A stretch of 64,000 nt of DNA from Bactrocera neohumeralis (lineage: Eukaryota; Arthropoda; Insecta; Diptera; Tephritidae), in NCBI RefSeq assembly GCF_024586455.1, contig NC_065920.1, positions 76,686,215 to 76,750,214 of the forward strand, read 5' to 3'. Under the pieces are notes generated by a model. That model saw nothing but the letters and a program-made list of their open reading frames with translations, was not told where the DNA came from and made no database searches. A program made the translations under genes and the position numbers. Positions within the stretch are counted from its first letter, which is position 1, and every line of letters begins with the position of its first letter. Shown piece after piece: positions 48,217 to 61,199 of the stretch.

Positions 48217-48729
48217 TAGTAGATGAAATAGGAAATTTCAGATATCGTAACATTTATCCAATTTCCTTTCGTTTCCTAGGCACGTATATACATAGATGTA
48301 TGTAAATATATTCATATACTGGCTTTTTAAGCTTAATAAGCTTTCGAGGTTCTTGTAATTAAATATTTCTTCTCGGAACGCATTACATTTATATATGAAA
48401 CGACAGCGGTAACGTTAAAAAAACCAAGTACATTCACAACACAACGAGAATTTTCGTTTTTTTTATTCATTCGCCTACGATAATCTTGCTGCCTTTAACG
48501 TAATCCGCTTTCGATATTATGTATTATCCAAATCCATAAAATTTTCAGTTTTAAAATTATTATTTTCTGAAATCTAATACATTTTTTTATGTATTTAAAA
48601 AAAATATCTCATTCTTTCTTCTTGGTGTCAATGTGGGGACTTGTAAATTTTGACCCACTAAGTCGAATTCTCTCGATTTCCTTTTAAAATTTCTCATCAT
48701 GACATTTCCTAAATAACATTAGTTTGTTA
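48215..48729. other. Intergenic DNA, no gene recognised
   Basis: AT-rich, no feature recognised. Confidence 0.5.
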
Positions 48730-49290
48730 TCTACCATCTGACTATCTCACATTCTTTGACAGTTGCGAACTGATACACATTTGACATCGGTTGGCCTGCG
48801 TTTGACATCCGTTTGACAGCTGCCTGTCATCTGACAACTACAATCTTATATCTAATTGACAGCTGCCATATGACATCCATTTGACAGCTGTCTACATTTG
48901 ACAACCGTTTGAAATCTGTCTTCTGTCATCCATTTATCAAACGCTTGCCATTTTACATTCAAATTCATGTCCGTTGGCAAGATGGCAATCTTGTTTCACA
49001 TCTATTTGACATACAAGTGACAGTTAATATCTGGTAAGCATCAGCTTTCCGATATCCATTTAACAAGCCTATAACAGCCGCCAATTGACAACCATTTGAC
49101 AATAGTTTGACAACTGTCAACTGACAACCTTTTCTCATCCGTTTGATATCTGCTATCTGAAAAATGTCTGTTGAATTTTGGCAGCTATTATCTCATATAC
49201 ATTTTCCAGCTGTTATTTATTTGATAGCAACCATCTGATATCTATCAGCCATCCAATATACATTTGACTTCTATCATCTGACATCTGGAG
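48730..49290. repeat. Degenerate TTTGACA / CAGCTGTC repeat
   Basis: Words such as CATTTGACA, CATCCATTTGACAGCTG, TGACAACCGTTTGA and ATCTGACA recur every 20-30 bases through about 550 bases. The unit is partly palindromic (TGACAGCTGTCA). It shares the words CTGACAG and CATTTGACA with the array at 11.2-12.1 kb. Confidence 0.7.
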
Positions 49291-49379
49291 AAATACATAT
49301 CATCTTATTCATAAATATGACTAAAAATAGGAAAAAATTGCTTTTCATTAAAATAAGCTTGGACTTCGAAAGTACGTAC

Positions 49380-50110
49380 CACACAGATAACCAAAAAAAT
49401 GTAATTTTCTATATTGACAAGACTGTTCTTAATTACTTTGCCAAATATGAGCGCGATCTGTCATCCATTTTGCTAACAGCAGTTTGCTGTCGGTACCCTC
49501 AGTATTGCGTTGTTATTTTTACAATGGACAGAAATCTCGAACAAAGAATTTCTCTACAATTTTGTAGTTCTAATCAAATTTCGTTTGCGGAATCGTTGCA
49601 AATGTTGGAAAAGGCTTACGGTGATTCAATTTCATCAAAAACACAAGCCGACAAGTGCTAGAAATCCTTCAAAGATGATCAAGAGACAGTTGAAGACATG
49701 CCTCGTTCTAGACGACCTCCGACCTCTGTAACTGATGAAAATATTAGAAAAAGTGAAGGATATGGTGCTTGAAAATCTTCCGGTAAGTGTTAGAGAGATG
49801 GCAAGAGAGCTCGACATCTCTCGCGAATCCGTTCGAATGATTTTGGTCGATATTTTGAGTACGAAATGCGTTCTTGCTTCATTCGTCGCGATAAAGCTGA
49901 GTTTTTTGAAAAACAGTACCGTTAACAGGTCTCTTTGGACATGCTTGATCGTGCGAATACCAATCCCACATTCATGGAGAGCATTATAACTGAGAAATGG
50001 GCTTATGAGTTTGACATGCAAACAAGTCAACAATCATCGGAATGGAGGGAAAAAACGAGCCGAAGCAAAAAAAAACCACGCCAAAGCCGCTCAAAAATCA
50101 AGCTGATGCA
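49380..50110 (+). mobile_element. DD34D mariner copy lacking its C-terminal third
   Basis: Transposase start at 49524 (MDRNLEQRISLQF), then LQMLEKAYGD, a stop, the HTH region (VREMARELDIS near 49792) and VSLDMLDRANTNPTFMESII. Where GDETW with the first catalytic Asp is expected, the sequence reads IITEKWAYEFD, so that residue is lost. It then reads SQQSSEWR and breaks off near 50110 before the second catalytic Asp. At least two stops or frameshifts are present. Confidence 0.8.
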
Positions 50111-51349
50111 TATTTATATAGTCTATACTTTAAAAATACCATACCGAAATTCGAAATTTTATTTCAATTGTATTGGAAGCTACAGTCGTGCAAAGTGTAA
50201 CCGCTCAATTCATTCAGTTTAATCAGTTTATTTTTAAACTTCATCCTTCAAATTGGCTGCAATTGTAACTCAAAAATAAATGATATTACCGCTTTGATTT
50301 TTTTCTGATTTCTTGAAATATATTTCGCCTTACAAAGACCTTCCAGCCTCTTAGTATATAAAAAATGTAATTTAACGCCTTTTTAGGTGATCACATCATG
50401 TGTGCCTTTTAAGCTGTGGATGCGGATTTATTTGTGATAGAAAAATAGTGTAAAATTTTTTCCCTAGAATTTCCAACGTTCAATTATGACATTTTCCATG
50501 AATTTTTTTTACGAGTTTGAAAAAAAATACATACTTGCAAACCACTCATTTAGAGATTTTATATCTTGCACAGTGCTCACGTTGCAAGCACCGCAAAACC
50601 ACAATTAAGTCATTAACATTGACTTTCAATTTTAATTTTTCATTATAATTCTCCTTTATCAGTTTTTGTGTTGATAATAAATTTCACGAATTTTTAATTT
50701 GATTTATTCACTGCGGCAAAATAGTTTCGGAAACAATTGCACACTTGTTAGCAATTGTTGGTTTTTTCCACATTGACACGTCACAACAATTAAGATAACA
50801 TTTCCACCAACGGCCAATAAATGTGAGCATATATTTACATACAGACATATTTACATATAGACATACATTACTTACACACATATATATATATATGTATATA
50901 TAAGTATATGTGTGCGCCTATTTGCCCACAGGAAACATTAAACAGTATTAATGCGAAAATAGGCAAAAAATAACCTTATTATTATTATTTTTTATTTCTG
51001 TGTATGTATATACATAGTCATATACGCATATACTATATATTTATGAGTGTATGTTTGTATGCTGCTTATATTTGGTGTAAATAAAAAGCGTCAAATGCGC
51101 ATATAACGTGCGAAAAGTCTTTAAAGCATTTGGTCATTTCTGTTATGGCTAACATTTGTTCGCATATATCTGTGTATGTATGTGTGTGCGCAGATGAATG
51201 TATGTTATTATTTAAATTATTATAATGCTCACCTCTATATTGGCGTGTAATTAGTAGTTTGCTTTTAATTTGCAACAATATTTGCGATAAGCAGACTCAA
51301 TTAATGCACCGGGTGCTTTGCGTATAGAAATGCACATATATACTTACAT
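50111..51349. other. Intergenic DNA, (TA)n at 50880-50905
   Basis: AT-rich DNA with a TA run near 50880-50905 and several CATA/TGTA-rich stretches to 51200. No gene recognised. Confidence 0.5.
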
Positions 51350-51351
51350 TA

Positions 51352-52523
51352 GGGTGGGCCAAAAAAAGATACTTTTGTTGGCTTCGCATCACCATCACCC
51401 ATATTGAAATCCAGCATTCGTTATTTTCGACCGACCGAATAGACCTCGTCCAGCACACGAAGACCATAAAGAGTCGATTCGGCGCCGTTCGCAGCAACTC
51501 GGACTGACGTATGAAACGACTTGGCGCATTTTAGGTCGAGATCTTAAATTGAAAGCGTGAAAAATATAGCTTGTGCAAGAACTGAAGCCGCTCGACCTTC
51601 CCAAGCGGCATCACAAGAAGATCCCAAAATTTCGAGACAAATTTCGTTCAGCGATGAGGCCCATTTCTGACTCAATGAGTATGTAAACAAGCAAGATTGC
51701 CACATTTGGGCTGAACAATAACCTGAAGAGATTCAGGAGCTGTCATTTAATCCAAAAAACAACAGTTAAGTGTGATTTGTGGGCTGGTGGAATCATCGGT
51801 CCATATTTCTTCGAAAATTTTGCCGGTGCGAACTTAATGGTCATTGGCGACCGTTATCGCGCCATGATATCCGACTATTTGATGCCTGAAATTGAAGGTC
51901 GTGAACGAGGCGATATTTGGTTTCAGCAAGACGGCGGCACTTCCCACATATCGCATCAATCAATGAATATATTGAGAGGACACTTCGCTGAGCAAATAAT
52001 TTAACGTTTCGGACCAGTCGATTGGCCACCAAGATCGTGTGCTATTACACCGTTAGACGTTTTCCTGTGGGGATATGTAAAGTTTTTAGTCTATGCGCTA
52101 CGTTTCAGGCCTTGGAGAAAAGGATCACGTGTGTCATTCGCCAGCCATCGAAAATTGGACTCATTGGATGGACTGTCTGAGATGAAACCTCTGTATGAAT
52201 TTTATAATTTAGAGAAATAATAAATAAGAAATAGCAAAACTCATAGTTTCGTATGAAATTTACAGTTCTACAAAATGGTCTTCTATTGTAAAGCATTGAG
52301 TTCGATTTCCTATCACACGATTATTTTTTCAAGTAATTGGAAACGAGATTTTAACTTTTCTTACTGATAATAAGACACGTACTGATAAAAAACAGAAAAG
52401 TTGACGGCTGTGGACCTTTACGTTAAAATTAAGACCTCATACTTGATTATACGTTACTATGGTTTATAAGAACCTATTTCACGGAGTATCAAGAGAACAA
52501 AAATGTTTTTCTTTGACCCACCC
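51352..52523 (+). mobile_element. DD41D (rosa-like) Tc1/mariner-superfamily element, nearly complete
   Basis: 1172 bp with inverted ends (GGGTGGGCCAAAAAAAGA and, inverted, GGGTGGGTCAAAGAAAAA) and TA at both sides. The plus strand carries a transposase with all three catalytic blocks visible: FSDEAHF near 51640, WFQQDGGTSHIS near 51915, and ITPLDVFLWGYVK near 52045. Exactly 41 codons separate the second and third Asp. The longest intact part is 51777-52004. In-frame stops (for example TAA just before RFGPVDWPPRS) and frameshifts upstream make it inactive. DD41D elements of this kind are known from tephritids as rosa. Confidence 0.85.
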
Positions 52524-52949
52524 TAATATATATACCAACATATTTAGTTGTTTTGTAGCAGTGATGCGAGATGAGAATAAAGTAATGTCAAAAAATTGGG
52601 TTTTACTATTTAGCAAATATGATTGTTATTGTAAAGTATTTTTCCAATAACCCGCCAATGACAAACGAACTTTACGGTTTTCCAAATGATTATTTTTGAG
52701 TTATTCCCACATTGCTATCTACGCACATTAGTTTGTTTGTTTCAAAAGTTGCTTTCTGCTATTCACAAAGCTTTGGGAAGATCTTCTTTTAATTTTTTGT
52801 GAAAAATATTTCAAATTGTTGTTTAGGATTGAGAATTGGCATCTGAAAGGGTAGTTCTGTTGCTAACATGGGCTAATCTAACACTCATTGAAGTTTATGC
52901 AGACTATATCACAAAAAAGTACGACAAAAAACACAAGGAACGATTTTCT
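52524..52949. other. Intergenic DNA, no gene recognised
   Basis: Short AT-rich interval between two elements. Confidence 0.5.
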
Positions 52950-54340
52950 GCTCAACTCGCACTCCTGTTCTCTGAGAGCACTCATCAGCAACTCGGTATA
53001 GGGGAACTGTGAAACGGAATTTCAAGCTCATTACGTACAGCTGCAAACGAAAAAATTGGTTTTCGGAAAGGCAGAAGAACAGCTAATATTTTGAGAAGTG
53101 CTGGTCAGTTGTTGATTTTCCAGGTCTGAAGCCACATTGGTAAGGTTCAAATAGTTTGTTGACGGTGGGCTTTAATCGCCAACGCTTTGTTATCCTTCAG
53201 AGGGGTAATTGTTGTTCGAACTTTTTCAAGCGCGGGGGGCAATGGAACGTCCGCTCCATCGTCACCGATGAGGTAATCGATTTCACCATCTTTCGATTTT
53301 ATATTTTCACCGCTAGAGCAGTGTTCCTTCTATAATCAGTCACCAGATCACCAGGTTCTATAAGAAAATGCTCCATTCTGGAAACCGTTTTGTTAGTCAC
53401 CGCATCTTTTCGTAGAATTTTTGAACACTGCTCCTGCCGGCCAGCTTGTCAAGCTCTTTGTACTCAAGCATTTCGGTTTCTCTCAGTTTTTATCTGCAAA
53501 TGGGTCTCGGTTCCTTCTTAAACTCTCGTTATTAATCCCATTTTGCACATGTTGTCGATACAAAACGAGATCGTTCGACGTATTCAATCTACTGCTGGAG
53601 AGAGTAATTCGAATCGAACAAGTACAATCTTCTAAAAGAGTGCACAGCTGCTGGCGTATGCCGATGACATTGATATCATTGGTCTGAACACCCGTGCCGT
53701 TAATTCTGCTTTCTCCATACTGGATAAGGAAAGACGAAATATCTCCAGTCTTCAAACAAACAACCGTCGCGCTCGCTACTTGGCTTAGTAGATTATTTCG
53801 TCTATCCTGGAACCAGTATTAACACCAACAACATATTCGGCCTCGAAATGCAACGCAGGATGACTCTTGCCAACAGATGCTAATTTCGACTGAATAGAGA
53901 ATTGAAAAGTAAAGTCCTTTCTTGACGAACAAAGACCAAACTCTACAAGTCACTGATCATCCCTGTCCTGCTTTATGGTACACATGTACATTGACATAAT
54001 CTGATAAATCGGCCTTAGGGGTGTTTGAGTGATTTTGTGGAATGGTGAACACTGCAGTCTATGGAACGATGAGCTGTACGACATATACGACGACAGTAAC
54101 ATAGTTCAGCGAATAAAGAGACAGCGGCTGTGCTAACTAGGTCATGTCGTTCGAATGGATGAAAATAATCCACATTTGCATGTTTTCAATTCAGTAACCG
54201 TCGGTGGAAGCTAAATAAGAGGAAGACCTCTACTTCGTTGGAGAGATCAGTTAGAGAAAGACCTGACTGCACTTGGTATCTCGACTTGGCGCCAAATAGT
54301 GAAAAGAAGAGACGACTAGCTCGCTGTTGTTACTTCGGCA
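52950..54340 (+). mobile_element. Rearranged non-LTR retrotransposon
   Basis: Plus-strand pieces: an inter-domain linker (LRTAANEKIGFRKGRR, 52960-53080), the reverse transcriptase active site (LLAYADDIDIIGL, near 53645), LGTSINTNN-like, KTKLYKSLIIPVLLYG (near 53945) and a C-terminal part ending near 54320. Between 53080 and 53330 an RT segment instead reads on the minus strand (DYLIGDDGADVPLPPALEKV). The copy therefore contains an inversion or a second inserted fragment. Numerous stops. Confidence 0.75.
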
Positions 54341-55865
54341 AAAAAAGCTTAGAATACGCTTTTGATGATTATTTGCTTACAATGTTTAGTAACTCTGTAT
54401 TATCTAATTTCTAAATAGTTATATAATTATCTATCAAATCAGAGTTCAACACAATCTCAATGCTCTCAAGGCTGTAATTAGCGAATTTTACAATTTCCGA
54501 CAACTTTTAAATTTCTAAGAGTCTATGCATGTAAAAACTTGCGCTTTTGTGTCACTCCTTCAAATACTTAGCATTACCAATTACCAACTTTTCAGGGTTA
54601 AACCCAGTAATTTCGAAAAAACACGCATTTCCAACAAAAAAATTGAATTTTACCGTCTTCATTTTGCTTCTGGCACAACTTTTCACCAGCAAAGCAAGCA
54701 GCTCTCCTGATTAGCTGCAGCCGCCGTGTCGCACAGTCCCGCCGTCGGCGTCGCTGCATTTTTGTTGGAACTTTTTGCGAATGACAAAATTTCCACATTG
54801 AGTTCCCATGAAATTCGCAAAAACGAAATGCGTCTCGTCTCTGCGCACGCCGCTTTGTAATTATGAAATGTTTACAATTTCCTTCAGTTTCTGCGCGCGC
54901 TTCTTCTTCCGCCGCCGCAACCGAAATTATTTCATTGCATTTGTTGCTTGCAACATTGTGGCAGCGCCAGTGCCCTTAGCTGGGCGTGCGGCGCACATGA
55001 AAGTTTTGACGTCACTGTTGCTTTTAACGGCTGTTGTTGTTGTGGTAGTTGTTGTAGCTCGTCTTGCACGCTGCTTGTGCGCCTGAAATGGTGCTACGCT
55101 AATGCAGCCAAAGAAGGCAGACAAAGCAATAAATAATAATAACACTAAATATGATGTGAAGTGGGGAGAGCAGTGCGTGGATGCAGCAGAAAGCAAGTGT
55201 GTGTGTTGGTGTGTGTGTTGGCAGCTATCGCCGCACTTTGGAGGTAATGACTGGAAATTACGTATACGACAAGTAGCACATATCAGTGCATATCGGCGAC
55301 GACGACACAGCGCGCCTGAGTGCTGAGTCCTCGGCGACACTAACAATAACAACAAAAACAACGACAATAAATGCAATTCGTTCACTCATTCATTACTCGC
55401 ATGCAAATTGCAAATGTAAATGTAAATGCCAATGTAATTGCAAATGGGCTTATGCATATGAGTGTCCATGTGTGTGTGTGTCTCTGTATGAGTGTTTGTA
55501 CATGAACGTGGGTGTTTTATGTGTACATCCGTGTCTATGAAAGTGAACGCGAATGAGAATTTATTTCCATATAAATGTGCGCTGTGCTGTGCTTACTGTT
55601 ATTGTTGTTATTCACATGTACCGTTATGTATGCCTTGACTATTTGTCTGCGCAGTTGCTTGTGCTGTGTGCACTTTGGCGGTCTGATTTATGCCTTTCAA
55701 TATGCTCGAGCGCCATAAACTGCAACAGCGAGGCAAGCGAAAGTGCTGCATCATGACGCAGCTACTGGTGCCGTTAAAGTAAAAGCAGTTATGATATATA
55801 AGTACATTATAGAGAGAGGGCAGTGTGCATCATGTGCTTAGACACACTTGTTTCTAAGATAAAAA
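54341..55865. other. Intergenic DNA, no gene recognised
   Basis: GC-richer at 54700-55100. The overlapping open frames on both strands (54808-55540) have low-complexity, Cys- or Thr-rich translations without family signature. CAAATGTAAATG-type repeats at 55400-55440. Confidence 0.45.
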
Positions 55866-56600
55866 TAATGTTAACTGCGGCTGTACTGAAGCTATAATAT
55901 CTTTGACAGGTGCATTTCTTATAGCACAAAAGGGTATAAAAAGACCTTGGCTCGATCTGAACAATAAGGATAGCGGAGACTATAGTGTTGCTTTAAAATA
56001 TAATATTTACAATATTTTTTGTGAAGTTATCTTGTCAATTGAAAAAGTTTTTCATACAAGGAATGGATTTTGATAGGTCAGTTTGTATGGCAGCTATAGG
56101 CTATAGTCCTCCGATCATGACAATTTCATCAGTGATTATAGTGCTACCTTAGAAAATAATCTATGCCAAATTTCATGAAGATAACTTATAAAAGAGGAAA
56201 GTTGTTCATACAAAGACTTAATTTTGATTGTACAGTTTCTATGACAGCTTTATGCTATAGTGGCCTGATCTGAACAACTTTTCTTGAGATTATAGCGCTA
56301 TTTTGGAAAATAATTTTAGTTTGATCTCGCGTAGATATCTTGTAAAATGAAAAAGTTTTCCATACAAGCACTTCATTTTTATAGGTCATCTTGTACGGCA
56401 GCTATAAGTTATAGTATGCCGATCCAAATAATTTCTTCGAATATTGGATTGTTTCTTTAAGTAATGGATTCATGCTAAATTTTGTGAAGATAGCTTGTCA
56501 AAAAAAAAAGTTTTCCATACAAGGAGTTGATTTTGATGGGTCAGTTTTGTACTGCAGCTACATATATCCTGTTCATGGTTTAAATTTAAGGATAGTGGGA
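55866..56600. repeat. Dispersed non-coding repeat, copy B, with about 154-bp internal units
   Basis: Opens with GTTAACTGCGGCTGTACTG and ACAGGTGCATTTCTTA, matching 16550 onward. Inside, the block around GGCAGCTATAGGCTATAG recurs at 56089, 56243, 56397 and 56552, spacings of about 154 bases. Each is preceded by a phrase like AAAAGTTTTTCATACAAGGA. Copy A has fewer units. Confidence 0.8.
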
Positions 56601-59600
56601 TATATCAAGGAAAATAAAGTAGTTTGAGGGAAAGCTTTATGAATATGAAGAAGCTAGAATAGACTTAGGGATTCCATCAAGTATTTCGAATTGGAATAAT
56701 GACAAATGGCCTTTAAAGGCAAAAAGAGTAGGTTTTTGGAAGCAAAATGCTTTTCAGTATACTTTTTTATAAGGACAGGGTATGACTCTAGATCGACCAG
56801 ATAGCAGTGCAGATGCTTTTTGATTCTGTAGGCACGCGAAAATGTCACTCAAAATATGCGTGTTTCCAAGCTAATATCCTCCAGTGTACGAAAGACGGCG
56901 TCTGCTTAAGTGTGCTCCCACTCATATTCGCACACATTAGGCCATAGTTGTTGCATTACATTTGCTATCAGCATTGTTGTTGTTGCTGTACTTATGCTTA
57001 CATGTGTAATAAGTACACTTATTCATTCATTTGCCTGCGTTCTTATGGAATTTCTGAGCATCAGCACAATTTGCAGGACATATTAATATAATTTATTTAA
57101 AGGCGCGGGGTGCAGCAGGTGCGCCGTGATAACTAAATGCAGCAGATTCACAGCCAAGCAAAGCTTGTTTTTCATGTGCATTTGCATATTAATAGCAGTC
57201 TACTGATATATTTATATGAATGGCAATAAGTAGCTGCATGTGAAAGGATTTTCATTTTTTGATTTTATGAAAACAGTAAAGAAAAATATTTTATGGAAAT
57301 TAGGGAAAAAATGTTGCCTTTTTATATTTTGGTTGCTCTTTAGACATAATTAAAATAAACGCACTCGAATTTGTGAAATTTTCGCTAAAATTTGAAACAT
57401 TTTAAGGCTGCTGTAGAATGGAAAAAAAATCTGTTCAGCGATTTGAAATCCTTTTGAACAATTGTTTTTAATGTAGCATAATTAAGGGATGGGAAATGCA
57501 AGGGGTTTCAAGTAATAAAAAACTTATTTTATGAATTATTTGAAAAAGCATATTTTTCTAACCATTATTTGTCACACAAGCTAAGCAATCTTTGAAATTT
57601 TTGCAACTCTGTTGAGTAATTTCCTGAAGCTTTCATCTCTCAGATATTTTATATCTCCACGAGCTTTCGTTCAGTCTTCTCAAAAAACAGCAGATGCTTA
57701 AGAAAATATGTTTCTTTCAAATTGTGTAGTACTTGGCTCAGTCTTTCTAAGAAAATGCGTAGTTTTGTCAACAGTAGTAGTAGATCGTAGTTCAAAAGTC
57801 ATTCCTTCGAACGAACGAAATAAGTGACGTCTATGAAGCTGTGGGATTTCCTGTATACTTTCAAAATCGAATTCGTCTTCTCAGAACCCCCTTACAATAA
57901 CGTTTCCATACCGGTAGCCCTCGTATGCGACAAATACCTCAATAACGACACTCAATCTTGTTGTTTGAATAATTACTATATTGCATTTTATGTTTGCACT
58001 CACAGTCTGAGTTTGAGTTATGACAGAATTATTCTTTGAGCAAATAGACAATTTTAACTTTCATCTCCCTAAGGTTATATAATCCACCAGTCTTTTTAAC
58101 GTCTTCAAAACTACTTTTCCTCTTTTCTTGATAATTTCAAATCATGATGTCCCCAAATATTTTAGAAGATTTCACGGCTTTTCAGTTAGAAGAGACTACA
58201 TTTTGCAAACAACTCATATATATTAAACGTATTTTCCACAAACTGTGCTAAAGACTTCTGCTTTTTTAAATTTTTATCTCCGAATTACGTTCGGAAACAT
58301 TCATCATATTCTAACAACAGTTTGCAGACGGAACTAGGCACTCAATTCAAATATTTAAAGTTTGAGGAATCACAGCATTTTATTTAACAACAAAAAATAA
58401 CCGTTAGCGCTTTTTATACCGGAAGATAGCTGCCGCCTGCATGTGAAAATTTTATTTATGAAATTTCAAAATCCTTTGAATAAGCGATTTCTGTGTGTTG
58501 ACATTCGACAAGCTGGAGCTGCCAGCCAAGCATGCTGGCAACCCACTAGCTCGCTTTACATATCTCAGAAACACTCACTCACTCCAAATACGAATTCGGC
58601 ACACACAAAGTCAGTTGGAAGCGCTGACTAACTCCTGCCTTAAATGTAAATGCATGTATGTGTGTGTGTGTGTGTGTGGCTAGTCAAATATGAAAATGAT
58701 GTTGTCAACAAGTTTGTTATCCAGATTGCTGTCGTGCTGTTTGTTGTGCACATTGTTACTGCTATTGTTGTATTTGTACTTATTTCTATTTATGCTGAGC
58801 TATCCCTGATGTACGACTGTATATGTGCGGAGCTAACTGTTTTAGCGCTCACTTGTCGCTTGTTGCTGGCAGTTGTTGTAGTTGTAGTTCTTACTATCTC
58901 CCCTACCTACCCGCCCGCCCGCTACGGTAATGTTATTGTATAAATTATGACATTTGTTGCGCCGCGCTTGGCCTCGGCTTCAGTTTTAGTCTTAGCGCCC
59001 ACACAAACCCCCAGCGTGAGTTTCTGAAAACACACACACACTCGCTTTCCCTCTGTCAACTGTTGCTCCGTGTGCAGTGTGCTGTCAAGCGAGTGTGGCG
59101 CAGACTTGATGCTGTGACTGTGGATTCTGCTGACAGCTGCTGCCTGCTCGCCTGTCTCTCTGTCTGTGTGCTCGGCACACCGCTCTTCCTTAACCCTTTT
59201 CACTCTCGGCTGCCTGTTGATTTACCTATGTATTTGCTTAAGTGTATGAGCTTATGTAGCTGTGTAGATTTGTAGATTTGCATTAAATTATATTCTGCAC
59301 AAACCTTGCTTTTCACACTCCCTCCTAAGCAGATGGCAACTTCGTGAAGTCAGCTTTTTTCTCTGTACCTACACTTGATCATATTTTGCTATCCTTTGCT
59401 GTTTAGGACCGTTCTCAGTCAGTGGAAAAAATTAGACAGTCTCTTGACACTTGAACACATTTGAGTTGTCAACAAGCTGTCAGTAAGCCATCATAATGAC
59501 ATAATTGCTGTGAGCTATTATAGTTTATTTACTGTTTAAAAAAAACGCATGGAATCACATACTTTTCTGCAGTTTTATGAAGTTAAATTTTCTCCGATTT

Positions 59601-61199
59601 AATTTTGTGTCGAAATGTCTTGTGAGGTCGTATGGTCGTCGTTTGTATTATTTATGGCTTAGGGAGCATATGTGATGTAAGATTGAAGGACTTGGTGAAG
59701 AATGAGCTTAGCCAACAGAGCAGCTAAGTCGGTGCAAGAAAGACTGGAGGTATTTGTGGACGAAGATTGGACGCTGTAACATTAGCTTTGCGGATGGTCA
59801 GCCTTCAGCCGGTTGAGCTAGAATATTTTAAATGTCTCACAATATTCCAATTGAAAAGACCTTGAGCTGGAGTGGAAAAAATCAGATATTTTATCAAATC
59901 CACTGAGTTGCTGAATAAGGCATAAGTGCTCGTCATCTGGGTGCACAATGGACCTAATGATGTCCTAAGTGCTGTCGGTTGCGCTATGGTAAGTAAGTTG
60001 ATTTCTCGTGAGGCATAATCCCACTTAGACAGCTAAAGGCACTTGTGCGTTGTGCGCCCAGAACTTCTAGATAATCATATGTAGCAAATAGACCGTCGCA
60101 AATCGACAAAACGTTTAATGTCTAGTAAAAAAATGGTAAACGAGATGCTTCAAGCTTAGGCTGACGAAAGCCGGACAGTGGAGGAGAAAGCGTCTAGACC
60201 TCATATCATCTTCCGTCCTGCAACGTTGAGAAGTCGCGTCCTCTAAAATATTTTCCTCACAGTGTAAGTGGCAATGGGAGACTGTGAATGTGAACCTCGT
60301 TAAAAGCTAGCAGTTCAATAGACTTTTTACGTTCCACTCTCGGCCAGAAGATAATGCACTTTCTGAATAGCTTTAAGCTCACAGTTAGCGAGCTCAAGGA
60401 TTGTATAACAGCTTTGTTACTCAAAAAACAACTAAACTTCGTTGAAATATATCTGATGCTACCCTCTGCGTCTCTTCTCCACCGATCCCGCTTCTTGGAG
60501 TGGGTTCCGCTGTGCAGTGGTTCAAGATATCGGATATGCAGTTGAAGTAGGAAAGAATTTCAGAATATCCCTTTCCGGGACTCTTAATGGGTTCAGTTTC
60601 CAGAGTATGATAGCTGCTTTCGCAGCAATACATCTGCCAGCTCAACGCGTGTGATATGTAGAATGGCGTTTTGAAACCAATCAACCAACCAACCGAACAT
60701 TTAGGTTAGGCAAATAAAAAACTAAATAAAACTTTTATTGAATTTGAAAATGTAGCTGATCTATGAGTCCAAACATCAGAAAAAGACGATGATATAAGTT
60801 TTGTTCTCTTCGACCAAACAGCTAAACACTTAAGTTTAGCTTAGGCCTAAAAACTGCGAAGCTTGCTACCTTTTATTGGAAAACGTAAAAATCAACACTA
60901 CAAAAAGGAGGGTATTCCTTTTCTAGGAGCAAGCCTGACAAAACGTTACTACAACGATAAGTCCCCACCTAAAAACTATGACAATATTGATATTGTCCAG
61001 ATTGTGATATTTTCTCAGATTCGAAGTAAATCAAGTTTTTTTTAAATAACTAACCAATAACAAAAGGGTTTATCTTGTATAAATTCTAAAGGGTGAAATA
61101 TTTCAGGATTCCCTAATTTTTTAAAGAAAAAAACACAGAAACTTCATTTTTAATGGGGAATGTTTACTATCATTCGAAAGAACATTCTTTGGGATTTAA
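56601..61199. other. Intergenic DNA, no gene recognised
   Basis: Mostly AT-rich. A (TG)n run at 58655-58678. The block 58700-59220 is GC-richer with open frames on both strands but no domain. At 59690-60720 broken frames suggest old retrotransposon debris that I could not assign. Confidence 0.4.

Noticed and set aside
54808..55385. Overlapping open frames on both strands
   Set aside because: Low-complexity (Val or Thr runs from GTT/ACA repeats). No recognisable protein.
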